64,000 nucleotides of DNA, taken from Solanum dulcamara. Lineage: Eukaryota > Streptophyta > Magnoliopsida > Solanales > Solanaceae. Below the pieces are notes generated by a model. It ran no database searches. It worked only from the letters and a program-made list of their open reading frames with translations, and was not told the DNA's origin. The position numbers and the translations under genes are program-made. Location: the NCBI RefSeq assembly GCF_947179165.1, contig NC_077242.1, forward strand, positions 23,327,097 through 23,391,096, written 5' to 3'. Positions 23,690 through 34,889 of the stretch are shown piece after piece (the first letter of the stretch is position 1; each line of letters opens with the position of its first letter).

Positions 23690-25955
23690 GTTTGGTCTGT
23701 TACTAGGAGCATGAATAGTAGTAATTTTAGGATTGTGGTGAAACCCTCTAGGTGATAAGCCTTACTCACTAGCTAGTTGGTTCATTTCATTGTTCGTGAT
23801 TTTAGTTATGATCCTAGAAGGTGCAGCTGTACTATTGGACTGTTCAACAGTCTCTTCTTCATCCTTGAACCCAACCTCACTTTGAAAGTCTTTGTCGTAT
23901 TCATCCTCCGAGTGTATAACACCATATTCATCATCACTATTAGGAGTTGAGATCTGAGCCTCCTTAAAAGTGCATAGGATGTTGGTGGCATTTTCAGGTT
24001 GCATAAAAGGAGCTAGCTGAATATTCAAAGGGGTAATAGTAAGAGGGTCTTCACAACTAAAATCTGGGCTTCTAATTGGGGTGGTCTAATCTAGGAGGAC
24101 ATACTTAGAGCAAAAGTTTGAAACCACCTTACCAATGGTATCGTTTTCAACTCTATCAACAGTGTTTGTAGGGGTAGAGGTTGCAACTTCTTTTTGCTTT
24201 TCTAATTTCTTCTTTCTAGCTCTCTTTCTCCTTAGATTTTTAGAGTTACTAGGACTAGATGAAAATTCTATATCATTAGTGTTGGAAATATCTTGTTGTT
24301 TGGGGATAGTAACTTGCACTTGGTGGGAACAAGGACTAGGCACATGGTCACTTAAGGTTGTGCTAAAACTGTAGCCATTAATTGGGTTATTTTTAGCCCT
24401 CTCAATATGACCAACCCTTTGTTTTTGGTGTTGAAAAGTTGTAAGTGTAGGTGCCATAGGCTGAACATTTTGTTCGTTCAACCTAGGAGCTGGACCACCT
24501 TCTAAAACCTGACTGGCCATATTTTGTTGCATATTCTCCTTTTAAGGAACAGCAGAATTAGCACCTACAGCTTGTCTAGTTTCATTGGAAAGGACAGCTT
24601 CAGAAACTCCCAAATCATGCCATATTTCTTGCAAATCTGAAGCTACAGTCTGGCTTAACATCTGCTGATTATGAGGCTGAAAATGGCCTGAGGAACTGCC
24701 TATTTCCTGAGTGGAGATATGGCCAACTGCAGGTGCAGGTCCTTGCACTTGGTTGGGACTAGGACTCATTCCTAGGGTCAACCATAGGGTTCTCATTCAA
24801 AACATGAGACAAATCCCCCCCACTGGACACCCCATCCTGCAGGTTAGTTGGTTTCTCCTGAATACTATCCTCTCCTCCATCAACTTCAGAATCAGCCAAT
24901 ATATTAAAAGTAATGTTCGGGGAGCCATGGGGGATTGGGAGCATTGAGTCAATACCTGATTGGCGCTCGCGATGTCCATGAATTGTATCAGTACCTGTAT
25001 TCTTGGTTTGGGTGGGTTTATATACCTGATGAGTGTTTCCTTGTACCTTTTGGGTGTTTTGCATAGTTTGGGTCTTACCTTTGAAGTTTCTTTTCTTTTG
25101 GGTTTCCCATTGTTCATTTGAAATTTGATTCTTATTTGTATTGGTTGATTGTTCCTTAGCCTTGCCTCTTTCTTCCTGAGATGTGGTGGTAGATGCTTCT
25201 AGTGGTACCTGTTTCCTGAAACTTACAGCATTAGTTAAGACAATAGGAGTAGAGATCATACCTGTGTGTTTTGTCAACGCATCTTTGCTTAGCTCTTCTT
25301 CCTTGTCTTTGGCCTTGTTGCGTTCTGCATCTCTTCTGTTGATGGGGCATGCAAGAGGAGTATGGCCTTGGTGTTTGCAATAGGCACAATAAAGGGGGAC
25401 ATCTTCATATTCGATGTCCTGCCATCTACCTTCTCCATTTGGATCATCATTTTCATCGAATCCAATCCAAACACTTTGGATTCTAGGCTTTGTGATGTCC
25501 ATTTGGACTTTTGCTTTCGCTACGCTCCCCCTTGTCTTTTGCATAAAGTCCATGTCCAAGTGCAACACTTGTCCCATGTCCGCAATCAAGAGTGTACCAA
25601 ATTCTTTATGGAAGCAGTGCCATGGGTGCTCTGGGAGTATGACCCAAACGGGAAGAATAGGGGTTTCATAATTTTGATCGAAAGTAGGGGTCTAAACTTG
25701 AAACCACATAAATACACCGTCAATATACATACGCTTGCTATCTAAAACGGTGGCTCTATCATGTTCATTATCAAGGTCAATGTATATGTGTCTAGAGTTG
25801 AAATGGGTAATCTTGACCTTGCCCCTTAGTTCGGTTTGGGTAATAAATTTCTTTCGAATAATCTCCATCATGGGCATAGGGCTGTAAAACTTGCCTATGA
25901 GTGTATGCTTACAGGATTCAGCCATCTTAATCATGTAATCATCTCTCTTAAACAT
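23690..25955 (-). pseudogene. LINE-1 ORF1: nucleic-acid-binding protein (DUF4283 and CCHC knuckle)
   Basis: It begins at 25955 (MFKRDDYMIKMAESCKHTLI) with a DUF4283-like fold (RHIYIDLDNEHDRA). It passes through a break near 25690 into 25589-24759, which holds the CCHC knuckle CAYCKHQGHTPLACP at about 25385-25340. A long low-complexity Gln/Asn/Thr-rich linker follows, then an acidic tail at 24028-23762 (DDEYGVIHSEDEYDKD). This is the usual layout of plant L1 ORF1, which coats element RNA. Frames change at about 25690, 24760, 24540 and 24085. Confidence 0.8.
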
Positions 25956-26251
25956 GATGGTCGGACATCCCTATTTGTAACTCTTTTCGGAGGTGATAGG
26001 TCTATTTTAGTTTCCATACCGACTTGTCTAATCCTAAGTCTTGTGGCTAAGGATTGCATTATAATGGGAGGAGGGGTATTTGAAAAACATATGAGGTTCC
26101 ACGAGATATTTGTATGTGATACGAAAGTGATTATGAGATTATGAGAATAAGAGTACTAATGAGACAAGATTGTCTATGTTCTTTTTATAGACTAATATGT
26201 TTATTCAAATTTCATATCATACATGACATGTATGGACTCTGAGCTATAATT

Positions 26252-26263
26252 GGGGGGGGGGGG
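26252..26263. repeat. Poly-G tract (G12)
   Basis: Twelve G residues interrupt LTR-B where LTR-B' has gaggtaagggg. The exact length may be affected by sequencing. Confidence 0.8.
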
Positions 26264-26352
26264 TAAGGAGCCTATTTTCCCAGATGATTATATATATTGT
26301 ACAGATGGCCACAGGTTAGCAATATGATGCTGGTTAGTTATCGGAAATACCA

Positions 26353-26354
<2 letters not shown>

Positions 26355-26384
<30 letters not shown>
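26355..26384. repeat. (AT)15 microsatellite inside LTR-B
   Basis: A pure AT dinucleotide run lies at the same position as the run in LTR-B' (50572-50603). The microsatellite was therefore already present in the LTR family before the two insertions. Confidence 0.95.
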
Positions 26385-26387
<3 letters not shown>

Positions 26388-27099
26388 CGACTTACGATTA
26401 CATGAGTATACCATGCAATTTGATTACTATGAGATCAGATGTCGGCCATAGAGGCTATCAGAGTTTCTGTGTCAGGTGGTATCTCAATTACCCTTTTTAC
26501 AACAGCTATCTATGATTTTACTTTCTGTCTTACATACCAGTACATTTTTATTCCTACTGATGTCCCGTTGCTTGGGAACACTTTCTTATTATTTCATTTG
26601 TGCATGTTTAGTTAGGGATTCAGATCGACCCTTTCGCTAGGATTCGGGGTTTAGCTGTGAATTGGTAAGCTCCACCTCTTCATGGAGATTTCATAGGATG
26701 TTTACATTTGTTGTACAGTTTGGGTATAGCCGGGGCCTTATCCCAACAGTGCTTATGACACTCTTACAGCCTGTTGTGGACACTGTATTCTAGGTTTCCT
26801 TTGTGTAGCTTTTAGTCTCTAGCCCATAAGCTTGGCGCATATATATGTGTGTATGCATGTATGTCTTCAGTTGAGGCCTCATCAGCTAGTTAGTACTTCA
26901 TTATTTATGCTTATATACCTTTTGTTTATATGAATTATTGTTATTCAGGTCATGACCTTAACGGACCAAGTTTAGTATTTCAAATGTTCTGCTGCCCGAT
27001 CTTTTGAGCTTTAGATTAGTTAGCTAGTATGATCTGTAGCTAACTCGATCGAATATGATATTGAATGCAGTCGCACCTCCCGTATTTTGGGGTGTGACA

Positions 27100-28268
27100 C
27101 AAGGTTAAATTCTAGGATTTCTTACATGAAAATGTCCCTCAAGGCAATTGAAATTCAATTGTAAAACCCATTAAAAATGGAGTAAAAAACAATCCACAAT
27201 CACCAATTACGAAAACTTTGATTTCTTGATAAAACCCCCATTTTTTGGAATCAAAAATGAAGAAATTGAGGTTGAAATCATAATTTAATCTATGGGTATT
27301 GAAAATTCTAGGTTTAAAACACTTATCCATTAAACAAGACTTGAAAATCCACTACAAAATTGTCTATCCTGAGCTCTAGGGTCGCATAAATGGTGGGATA
27401 GGGTTGAAACCCCGACAAGACCCTCTTCAGGTGTCGTGATGGCGAGCCTAGGCTCGCTATCACAGTCATCGCAAAAAGTGGCACTGGGTCACAAAACCGA
27501 TCCCCGCTAAAATTGACCTTTTCATGAAAATGAAGGGTCTCTGTTAAAGTAGAGGTCGCAAAATCGACACTCTCTCTGCGATCACGAAGTCACCAGAACA
27601 CAGCAACAAAAATTAGTCCACTTCTCAAACTTCCAAATGGACCCTCGAGATTTGTTTGGAATCCCATGAATACAAAGCATACATGCCACCCTACTAAATT
27701 CGACATCCTAGACTCAATAGAACCATTGGAATCCAAATTCAAGGTCTCCTTCATCAGAAATCCATTTAGTCACAACTAAATTAGTTTAGGACCCCAAAAG
27801 ATTAAAACATCCTTTGAGCTCCCAAAAAATACATTAAAACTCTTCCTAGGCCTAAAATCACCTCCTTAATCTAGTAGAATCATCAGAAATCTAATTTGAA
27901 CATTTGAACTCTGATTGTTGACCAAGGTCAAATCTTAGTCTAAAATAACTTAAATTTCCAACTTAGGACCTCAAACCTCCAAAATAACTCCAAATTCAGA
28001 AGCAACGACTCATAGTCCAAATTCCAAATTTCCAAGCTGATGAAACTGACTAAATTCTATTCTGAGGTTCGTAGCTCCGGTTGGTCCCAAATACTACTTT
28101 TGAATAACTTAAGCCTTCAATACTCAAAAACTTCCAAAAATGTAAACTTTTCAAACAATTTCCAAATCCACATCAAATACTGATCTATTATGACGCAGGG
28201 TAACTATTGAGAGGGGAAAATTGTTATTTTGAATTTTTTTTCCAAAAATGACCTTCTGGGTCATTATA
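27100..28268 (-). mobile_element. Solo LTR-C3, second half
   Basis: It completes the minus-strand LTR-C copy. It ends on the plus strand at gggtcattata, the inverse of the family start tgtaatgaccc with one transition, directly before the second gtcca at 28269. A 28-bp palindrome with one mismatch (27436-27463) lies where LTR-C1 and LTR-C2 carry unrelated palindromes. Confidence 0.8.
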
Positions 28269-28858
28269 GTCCAATCGAGATATTAAGGAGATATTGGTCA
28301 AGTGTGTGAATACAAATAGAACTGAATGGTTGAGGAAGATTGATGATGCAGTATGATCATATTAGATAGCTTTCAAAACACCCACTGGTATGTTACCACA
28401 TCAATTAGTTTTTGAAAATACATGACATTTTCCTGTACAGTTAGAGCACAAGGCGTTGTGGGCACTTAAAGAAGTTGAATTTGAGTGGGAACGAATCCGC
28501 CAATATGAGGTTAGAGTAGAGAAATTAAATGGATGAGTTCCGGTTGAGTGCATATAAGAGAGCAACTCTTTATAAAGAATGAATGACGTTATATCATGAT
28601 TGATGTATTGAGAAAAGAGAGTTTTGCCTTGGGGACTTGGTGTTGCTGTTCAAATATAAACTCAGATTGTTTCCAGGAAAGTTGAAGTCAAAATGGTCTA
28701 TACCCTTCACAACAGCACAATTATTTCTACATGGTGCAATCGAGCTTGAGGCATAAGATGGGTACAAGTTCAAAGTGAGCGGACAATGTGTGAAGTTGTA
28801 CTTAGGAGTAAAAGAAGAAGCAAAGATAGTTGAAGAGCTCAGACCTAATGAAGTCTGA
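28269..28858 (+). pseudogene. Athila-1 integrase, C-terminal part
   Basis: It resumes directly after LTR-C3 (SNREIKEIL), then shows FKTPTGMLPHQLVFEN, FPVQLEHKALWALKE and LDEFRLSAYKRA-like blocks. The C-terminal GPY/F-like region has LFPGKLKSKWS and VSGQCVKLYLG, ending RPNEV and TGA at 28856. Stops are present (for example in the SYWIAFKTP block). It aligns with 38100-38698 of Athila-2. Confidence 0.8.
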
Positions 28859-29005
28859 GTAATCAAAGAACCTACATCATGCCACAATATTAAATCAGGC
28901 ACTTCATGAGAGGCAACCTATGTGGAAGCTTGATGAAGTCTGAGTAGTCGAGTGACCAGCGTCATGCCTTGACGTTAAATCAGGCACTGTTTAGGAGGCA
29001 ACCAA
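28849..29005 (+). repeat. 85-bp tandem duplication spanning the pol end and the conserved post-pol block
   Basis: tgaagtctgagta occurs at 28849 and 28934. Each copy is followed by catcatgcc/cgtcatgcc, then ttaaatcaggcact and gaggcaacc. The period is 85 bp, and the copies differ at about one base in five. The duplication therefore gives Athila-1 two copies of the block found once in Athila-2 and Athila-3. Confidence 0.8.
28886..29002 (+). promoter_or_regulatory. Conserved post-pol block, two copies (Athila-1)
   Basis: The two copies read taaatcaggcacttcatgag and gttaaatcaggcactgttta, each followed by (g)aggcaacc. The first starts about 30 nt after the integrase stop. Equivalents lie at 38714-38755 in Athila-2 and 62219-62262 (-) in Athila-3, also about 30 nt past the stop. 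The function is unknown; see findings. Confidence 0.6.
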
Positions 29006-30239
29006 GGATTATACTTGTAATAGTAAGGTTAAATTTTATTTTTCAAAGTTATATAGTGTCATGGTGTGTTCTGTGGGTTCAGGTATCAAGAAAAGGAGAA
29101 AACACTAAAAATGAAGTCAAGTCACTACACCATGAGTCCCTATGTGGACCGTATAGAGCACCACGACCCTCGGTGTGATGGCGTCCAGGAAATTGGTAAT
29201 TTGGCTCCAGGTTTGTGGTTAGGTTTACGGCCTGTGAAGACATTCATAGACCATTTAGCCTCCCATAAACCCCCAGGTTAGTCTCCTTGATATTTTTCTA
29301 ACTCTCATGTCACGGAAGGGTCAACGGCGCATGGTGCTCTTCATGAGCAACATTCACAACCCATGGAAACTAGGACAGAAAAATTAAAAAGACCTGGCCT
29401 TAACCCTAGTCCTAAAATCTCCAAATCAAAAGGGTTTAATACCCATTTGCCCACATAATTTTGGTCATGTTCAATGCCTTTCCTGTCAACTTCTAAACCG
29501 CCAAAGCATAAACTAGATTCCCTTCATCTCATTGCCCTTAATCAAAGTGACACGAACACTGTGTGGGTGTTGAAATCAACATTCTTCCATATCCAATCAG
29601 TGAACCATCCTATCCCATTCGATTTGAAGTAATAAATTAAGTCTCTTTATGAATTCACTTCATACTTATATGATTGGGTTATGGCTCGATATTCTTGTTA
29701 AGAATTGATGTTGTGAATTATGTTGAATGTGATCGTGCTTATTATGACTAAATTAGTAGGATTAAACCCCCTTTGATTGGAATTTGGGTTGAACAAAACT
29801 GACGATCGAACCATCTAGGGACAAAGGCATTTACATAAAACATATTGCACTTCATGATCTGTGGTAAGTGCTTGTTTGCCCCAAACTAAAAAAATTCCTA
29901 AGTGAAGGACCACATGAGGCTTTACGGGTCATGAATTGCTTCATGAACCATGAAGTCATCCGTGATCCAATACTTAGGAATATTTTTCCTGCACTAAATC
30001 ACTGAAGCATCCTCACAAAACCATTCAAGGGCCGTATAACACTTAATGATCTGTGATGTGCAGCCTTATAATAAAAAACTATAAAATACCAAAATAAGTT
30101 TTGTGAATGCTAATTTGCGTGCAATTTCCTGTTGATGGATTGAGTGACGATATTTTTAAGGGAAATCGTCATGTTTATATAATTTTAACTTCGGGGAAGT
30201 CTGAGTACCCGTTTATTTCATCTCATTGCATTATGTTAA
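29003..30239 (+). other. Athila-1 post-pol spacer
   Basis: Noncoding region between pol and the downstream ORF. It contains several cacg/cgtg inverted words near 29130-29180 and 29905-30060, as in the Athila-1 LTR. It also contains the stretch ggggaagtctgagtaccc at 30193-30210, which recurs inside the hAT gene and, partly, at 39899 in Athila-2. Confidence 0.6.
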
Positions 30240-30416
30240 TTCTAACCATCTTTTTTATAGGTACAACGACTCCATGACGCAAGACAACTCCACCTTATGA
30301 TTCTCTAAGTCTCGACTCCATGACTCACCTTCGGAGAATAATGTGGACAATTCTAAAGATGAGTCAGGATAGGGATCATCCTATGGCTATGAAGTACAAT
30401 TGTCTGCCCTCATGTC
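30240..30416 (+). pseudogene. Start of the Athila-1 downstream ORF, behind a splice-acceptor-like site
   Basis: A pyrimidine-rich ccatcttttttatag (acceptor AG at 30259-30260) is followed by an ATG at 30273 and a Ser/Asp-rich stretch (about 30280-30370). It is broken at 30416 by LTR-B' and continues at 51322. Athila-type elements are known to express their third ORF from a spliced RNA, so the acceptor is plausible but unproven. Confidence 0.4.
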
Positions 30417-31896
30417 TGTAAAACCCCATGTTTTTTCTTCTTGCATAACATACGTAGCGTGGCATGGCTATATAAGGTGTATATAACTTGGTATAGTACA
30501 TCGGGAGAATGATACTGCAAATGTGTTGTAATATCAAGAAACTAAAATTTTAGGTCCAAGGAATCCCTTAAACAAAGGTTCGTGGTTAAATAAAAGGTTC
30601 GGGTAGCACCCCGCCCATTAAGAAGGTTTAAAATAACTTGCACCTTCGAGATAAGATCAAGAGTGTCCAATATGCTAAGAGTAATATTTTATAAGGTATT
30701 ATAATAGCACAATGGTCATATGTCAAGTTTTTAAGTCAAGCTAGTTGCAAAATAAAGGTCGGCAAAAGTTATCATAAGTTTCTCTTATAATTATTTTAAA
30801 GCTTTGGGTAAAATATCTTAGATCATATCTCCTAATATATAAAGATTTGTGGGGCCCATAACCTACCAAATCGAAGGTCTACGAGTTTAATTTTCAACCA
30901 AGAAAACATCACATCAATCTGACATTGGAGTAAAAAGCTATGACTGTTTTACCATGGACTGTTCGGACTGAAACTAGGTCGTGAACCGGGCCGGGTCAAC
31001 AATGTGGTTAAGTCGGTCTTTGAACGTTTTAAAGTATTAAAATATTTCTATTTCATCCCAAAATAGTAAGAAATCTGAAGATAAGGGTTCCATGGTGTTC
31101 TTGGGTGATCTAGGTGAGTTTTAACAATTTCTACACTTAAAGTTTGTCCTCGTGCCTAGAAACGCGATCTCTACGCATGAAAATCATTTTCTCCTTCTAT
31201 TAGCTGCGTTTGGACCTATTTTTGGATGATAGGACTTTTTAATTTGTGGTATCTTTTTAATATTTGTAGTTGTTTTGCTAATATAATCATCTCGGGACTC
31301 TTTTATGATCGTTTTTACGAAGTTCTATGGATGTTTTTCCAAGTTATAATCATATGGATAATTTGCCGATTAAAGCTCAGTTATAAACTGTTTATAGGTG
31401 CGTATAAGCTACACATATATTTTTTTTTTGCGAAGCTTAGGACGTAAGGAATAACTTTCGTGAAGGAACTACGGGCATTTAGACGTTCGTTGGAAAGGAT
31501 GTTAGGCCTAAGATTCATCCTTCCTTTTAGCATAAATTTTGAGAAATTTCTAAAATGCCAAATGTGATATTTTACTATTCTATTGTTAGAGAGACCTTCT
31601 GTGAAAGGCATTGGGATCGCAGCTGAAGTATTTTTATGATTCTATTTTGTGGATACTCCACTCATTCGGTTAAATAGGGTATTCGATATCTATATATGTT
31701 ATTTTGTCGGCTTTCTTGACTATTTGTCCATATGTGTGAACTCTTATTCGTCTTGGGGTGATGCAATTTTAAAATATTAGGATAGGAATTTAGTATTGGC
31801 AATCAGTCCTTCTTCATCATTTAAGTGTATTTTAAAAACTTTAAAGTAACACTTCGATTTCCCAAAATCTCAAATATAATTTCTATGTTTAAATTA
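30417..31896 (+). mobile_element. Solo LTR-B', first half
   Basis: It starts tgtaaaaccccatg and is flanked by atgtc (30412-30416). The second half ends at 51321, followed by gtgtc (51322-51326), a target duplication with one transition. It is interrupted at 31897 by Athila-2. It matches LTR-B (18486-19057) up to about 30995; the next 900 bp are absent from LTR-B. Confidence 0.8.
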
Positions 31897-33241
31897 TGCT
31901 CTTGGGTACATTCATGTGACCAATAGCAAATAAAAGCCATAATTCATAGTTAAGTTTAGAGAAAATTCCTAGAGTTTAGTTCATATTTTCTCATATTTGT
32001 GTATTGTTGTAACCAACAAACATGATTAGACACTTTTAGGGCTAATTGAGAAAGAATAGACATTCAAAACATGATCGGATTGAAAGTGGAGCTCAAAAGA
32101 GAAGTTGGGAATAAAATGCAAAGAAAATACATCATATTGAAGCATGTCCACGTCGCACACTAAGCTTCAGTGTTTTAATTCCAACACTTGGAATTTATTT
32201 GACTCAATAGGATGGTGCATGCCAGGTCCGCGTCGTGGACCTAGTTCTGGGTAGAACAAATTTTTACCGACACAGATAATGTAAAATCTCACTAAACTGA
32301 ACCAAGTCCGCTTACTTTAACTCCGCGTTTTGGTGCAATAAATAATACCTTTACATATTTTATTAAAAAGTAGATCAGATTGTTGGATTTGGACTGAATG
32401 AGATGAAGGAAGAACTATTTTTGGGTGATATTTCTTCTTTTCTTTCAATTGAATTCAAGTTTGTCTGTTATTAATCATTTGTGTAATTATGTTACAAACT
32501 ATGAGTGACTAAATCCTCTTGTTCTTGGGTTGTAGCCGCAAGATAAAGGTTTAAATCTTATTTTCTTTTGTTGAAAATGGGTTTTTGTATGTGATTACTC
32601 CTATATTCTTATTTTGATTGTTTTAATGCTTGATCACCATTAGAACAAATTTGTTGTCCACCTGGAACTTGAAAGACAAAAAGGGGATAGAACACTAGAA
32701 TATAGGGAGCATGTTATTTCTAGAATTACCTAGAATAATTCGTGTATAGATTGACCGTGACACATATCTATACACCATGTTTGGTTACAAAATAGGATGA
32801 TATGATTAATGCATGTTTGTTGGTTCATGCTTATCCCCACTTAACAATGTAGTTAAGTTGTCAACAAAAGTAGGCAATTAGATGTCAGAAGATCATAATT
32901 GTAAAATCAATCCTCTAAACTAGTAATCGAAAGACCCATTGGATACCAAAGTAAAGGATGTTAGACCGGAAATATATAAGTGCTACAATCCTGGGACTCT
33001 TCCTTAAATTGATAAAAATTCTCTAATATCTTTGAATCATTTTATTATATCGTTTGTAGTATAATCATTTTAGATATAAATGAACTCAACTCTTTCCAAA
33101 TACACATAAATAATTCGATTTATTGAAAAGCTAACCAACGCCTAATTAAGCTTTCCTGTGGATTCGATATTTGACTCTTAAAAAGGGTCACTATATAACT
33201 TTTGAAACTGCGTTCACTTACGTGTACGTTTGGAAGTACCA
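31897..33241 (+). mobile_element. Athila-2 5' LTR (1345 bp)
   Basis: It starts tgctcttgggtacattcatg and ends acgtttggaagtacca. It matches the 3' LTR (42431-42541 plus 48858-50105) from end to end with frequent substitutions. It is flanked by aatta (31892-31896), and the 3' LTR by aacta (50106-50110). It lacks a 19-bp segment present in the 3' LTR (49160-49178). Confidence 0.9.
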
Positions 33242-33247
33242 TGTTTT

Positions 33248-33265
33248 TGGCGCCGTTGCTGGGGA
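33248..33265 (+). other. Primer-binding site of Athila-2
   Basis: tggcgccgttgctgggga lies six bases after the 5' LTR. It is complementary to the 3' end of plant tRNA-Asp with one mismatch (ct for cc), the primer type reported for Athila-like gypsy elements. Confidence 0.8.
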
Positions 33266-33639
33266 AATTTTTTAATTTGGCAATAGTTTTCTTTTGAAAG
33301 TTTCTTTGTTATTTGTGTTTGTATTAACAACTTGATCTTAGTTGTTATTTCTAGCAGGAGAATTCACAAAGGCACACTGGACAGATGTAGGAACATTGTA
33401 GAGCCACTAGCTGAGCCTGAAAGATTTCCGCATTAGCAAAGAAGGAAAACAAATGCCCTATATTCCGTACCATAGGTAAATCTGGGTGATACTAATAAAG
33501 TGCTTGTAAAGGTCCTTGTGGAGATGGAAACCAGGACAGTGCATGATGTGGCAGTCCCACTCACAGCGAATGTCACCTCTAGCATTTAGAAACTGCCAGC
33601 TGGAGGAAATTTTGAATTAAAACAGAATATTGTGCAACT

Positions 33640-34840
33640 GTTGCACTCTAATGGGCAGCTTATTGATTTTCCTCATGAAGATTCCCAAGTCCACATCTAG
33701 AACTTCTTGGAGATTAGCGACACTTATACGCCTAATGGGGTATCTCCTAGCTATGTGAGGTTAACATTGTTTTCTTTTTCTTTCTTTGGGGAAGCTAAGA
33801 GGTGGTTGAAGTCAAAACTACCAAACTCAATCACTTCATGGAATGATTTGGCTCTCAAGTTTCTTATCAATTTCTTTACTTTGGGAAAGACATCTAAGTT
33901 GAGGGCTAAAATTTTAAGCATTAAACAAAAATCTAGAGAAAATTTGTATCAATCTTGGGACATGTTTATATCTTTACTCATTAGTTTTCCTCACCATCAT
34001 CAAGCTAATGATGTGTTGGTCCACACCTTGATAGAAGGGTTTGAACCCAATACCAAAATTCTTCTTGACTCTGCAGCAGATGGACAGGCACTAGAGAAAA
34101 CATATAATGAGCTCTATACATTGCTTAATCGCATATCTTAGGGAAATCTTGAGTGGAACGGAGGAAACTCTAGACCTGTGGTTCAAAAATAAGAAGGCAT
34201 GTTGGAAGTTGATGCGGTGATAATATTGACAGCACAGATTGCAGCAATGCAGAATATGATGACAACATACTTCAACACTTTAGCAAAAAAATGATAGAAG
34301 TCTCCAATGAATATGGTTAAGCAACAACACATATGGTGAGAGGTGTGGCAGTAGTGAACATGTGGTAGAATACTATAGAGCTAATCCTGAGTCGGTGAAT
34401 TTCGTGGGTAATGCACCTAAGGGTGGAGGTAATTATAACTATGAAAATACTTACAGCCTAAATTGGAGAAACCATCCAAACTTATCATGGGTGGAAATCG
34501 GCAAAACCAACATCAAGGGCAGATCTAATTCAGACCACAAGAAAGTGGGAAGCACTACAACAATCAAGGCCAAGGTCAATATAGACCACAAGGAGGAGGC
34601 CAGTACTATAATAAGCAAGACCAGAGTAACCAACAATCAAGTAGTATAGAAAACATGAGTGTGAAAGACATGCTTAAAAAACTCTTGAATGACCAAGCCA
34701 AGCTAGCTGCAGAAGTTCGTCACTATCAAATAACTACTCAAAATTTAGAGAAGCAGGTGGGACAGCTAGCAAGTGCTCAGAATTCTCGCTCGCAAGGTGG
34801 TTTACCAGGTAACACTGATCCAAACCCCAAGTAGGTAAAT
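33640..34840 (+). pseudogene. Athila-2 gag
   Basis: The capsid domain is open at 33707-34138: SYVRLTLFSFSFFGEAKRWL, SWNDLALKFLINFF and ENLYQSWDMFISLLISFPHH, with LLDSAADG near its end. This is the classic Athila gag sequence. An upstream part (LEISDTY) and a C-terminal region at 34362-34790 (Asn/Gln/Gly-rich, then QNLEKQVGQLASAQNSR) follow after stops and frameshifts. It would build the particle that packages element RNA. Confidence 0.85.
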
Positions 34841-34889
34841 GTTGTGAGCATACAAAGTGGATGAGAACTAGTTGAGCTAACGCCATAAA

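Larger units (their letters stand above)
19058..26076 (-). mobile_element. LINE-1: near-full-length L1-type non-LTR retrotransposon
   Basis: The poly(A) tail appears as T9 at 19058-19066, next to a G11 run. The body then reads on the minus strand: 3' UTR, RNase H, zf-RVT, reverse transcriptase, APE endonuclease, and upstream an ORF1 with DUF4283-like and CCHC segments. The right limit is set where the LTR-B sequence resumes (tatttgaaaaacat, 26077). The order is that of plant L1 elements with a C-terminal RNase H. Many stops and frameshifts show it is dead. No clear target duplication was found, and about 1 kb of LTR-B is missing at the site. Confidence 0.85.
26077..27099 (+). mobile_element. 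LTR-B, second half
   Basis: It matches 50256-51321 throughout: gaggttccacgagatattt, agagtactaatgagacaaga, tatcagagttt, gtaagctccacctcttc and the end ttttggggtgtgaca. It is followed by caagg. About 1 kb present in LTR-B' (30995-31896 plus 50111-50255) has no counterpart in LTR-B on either side of LINE-1. Confidence 0.8.

Noticed and set aside
25362..25745. Plus-strand frame of 127 codons
   Set aside because: Antisense to LINE-1 ORF1 with its CCHC knuckle.
26297..26515. Open frame through the (AT)n run, also at 50543-50779
   Set aside because: Microsatellite-derived Tyr/Ile repeats in an LTR, not a protein.
33248..33265. Possible tRNA gene fragment
   Set aside because: Only the 3' 18 nt complement is present, in the position of a primer-binding site; no cloverleaf can be formed.
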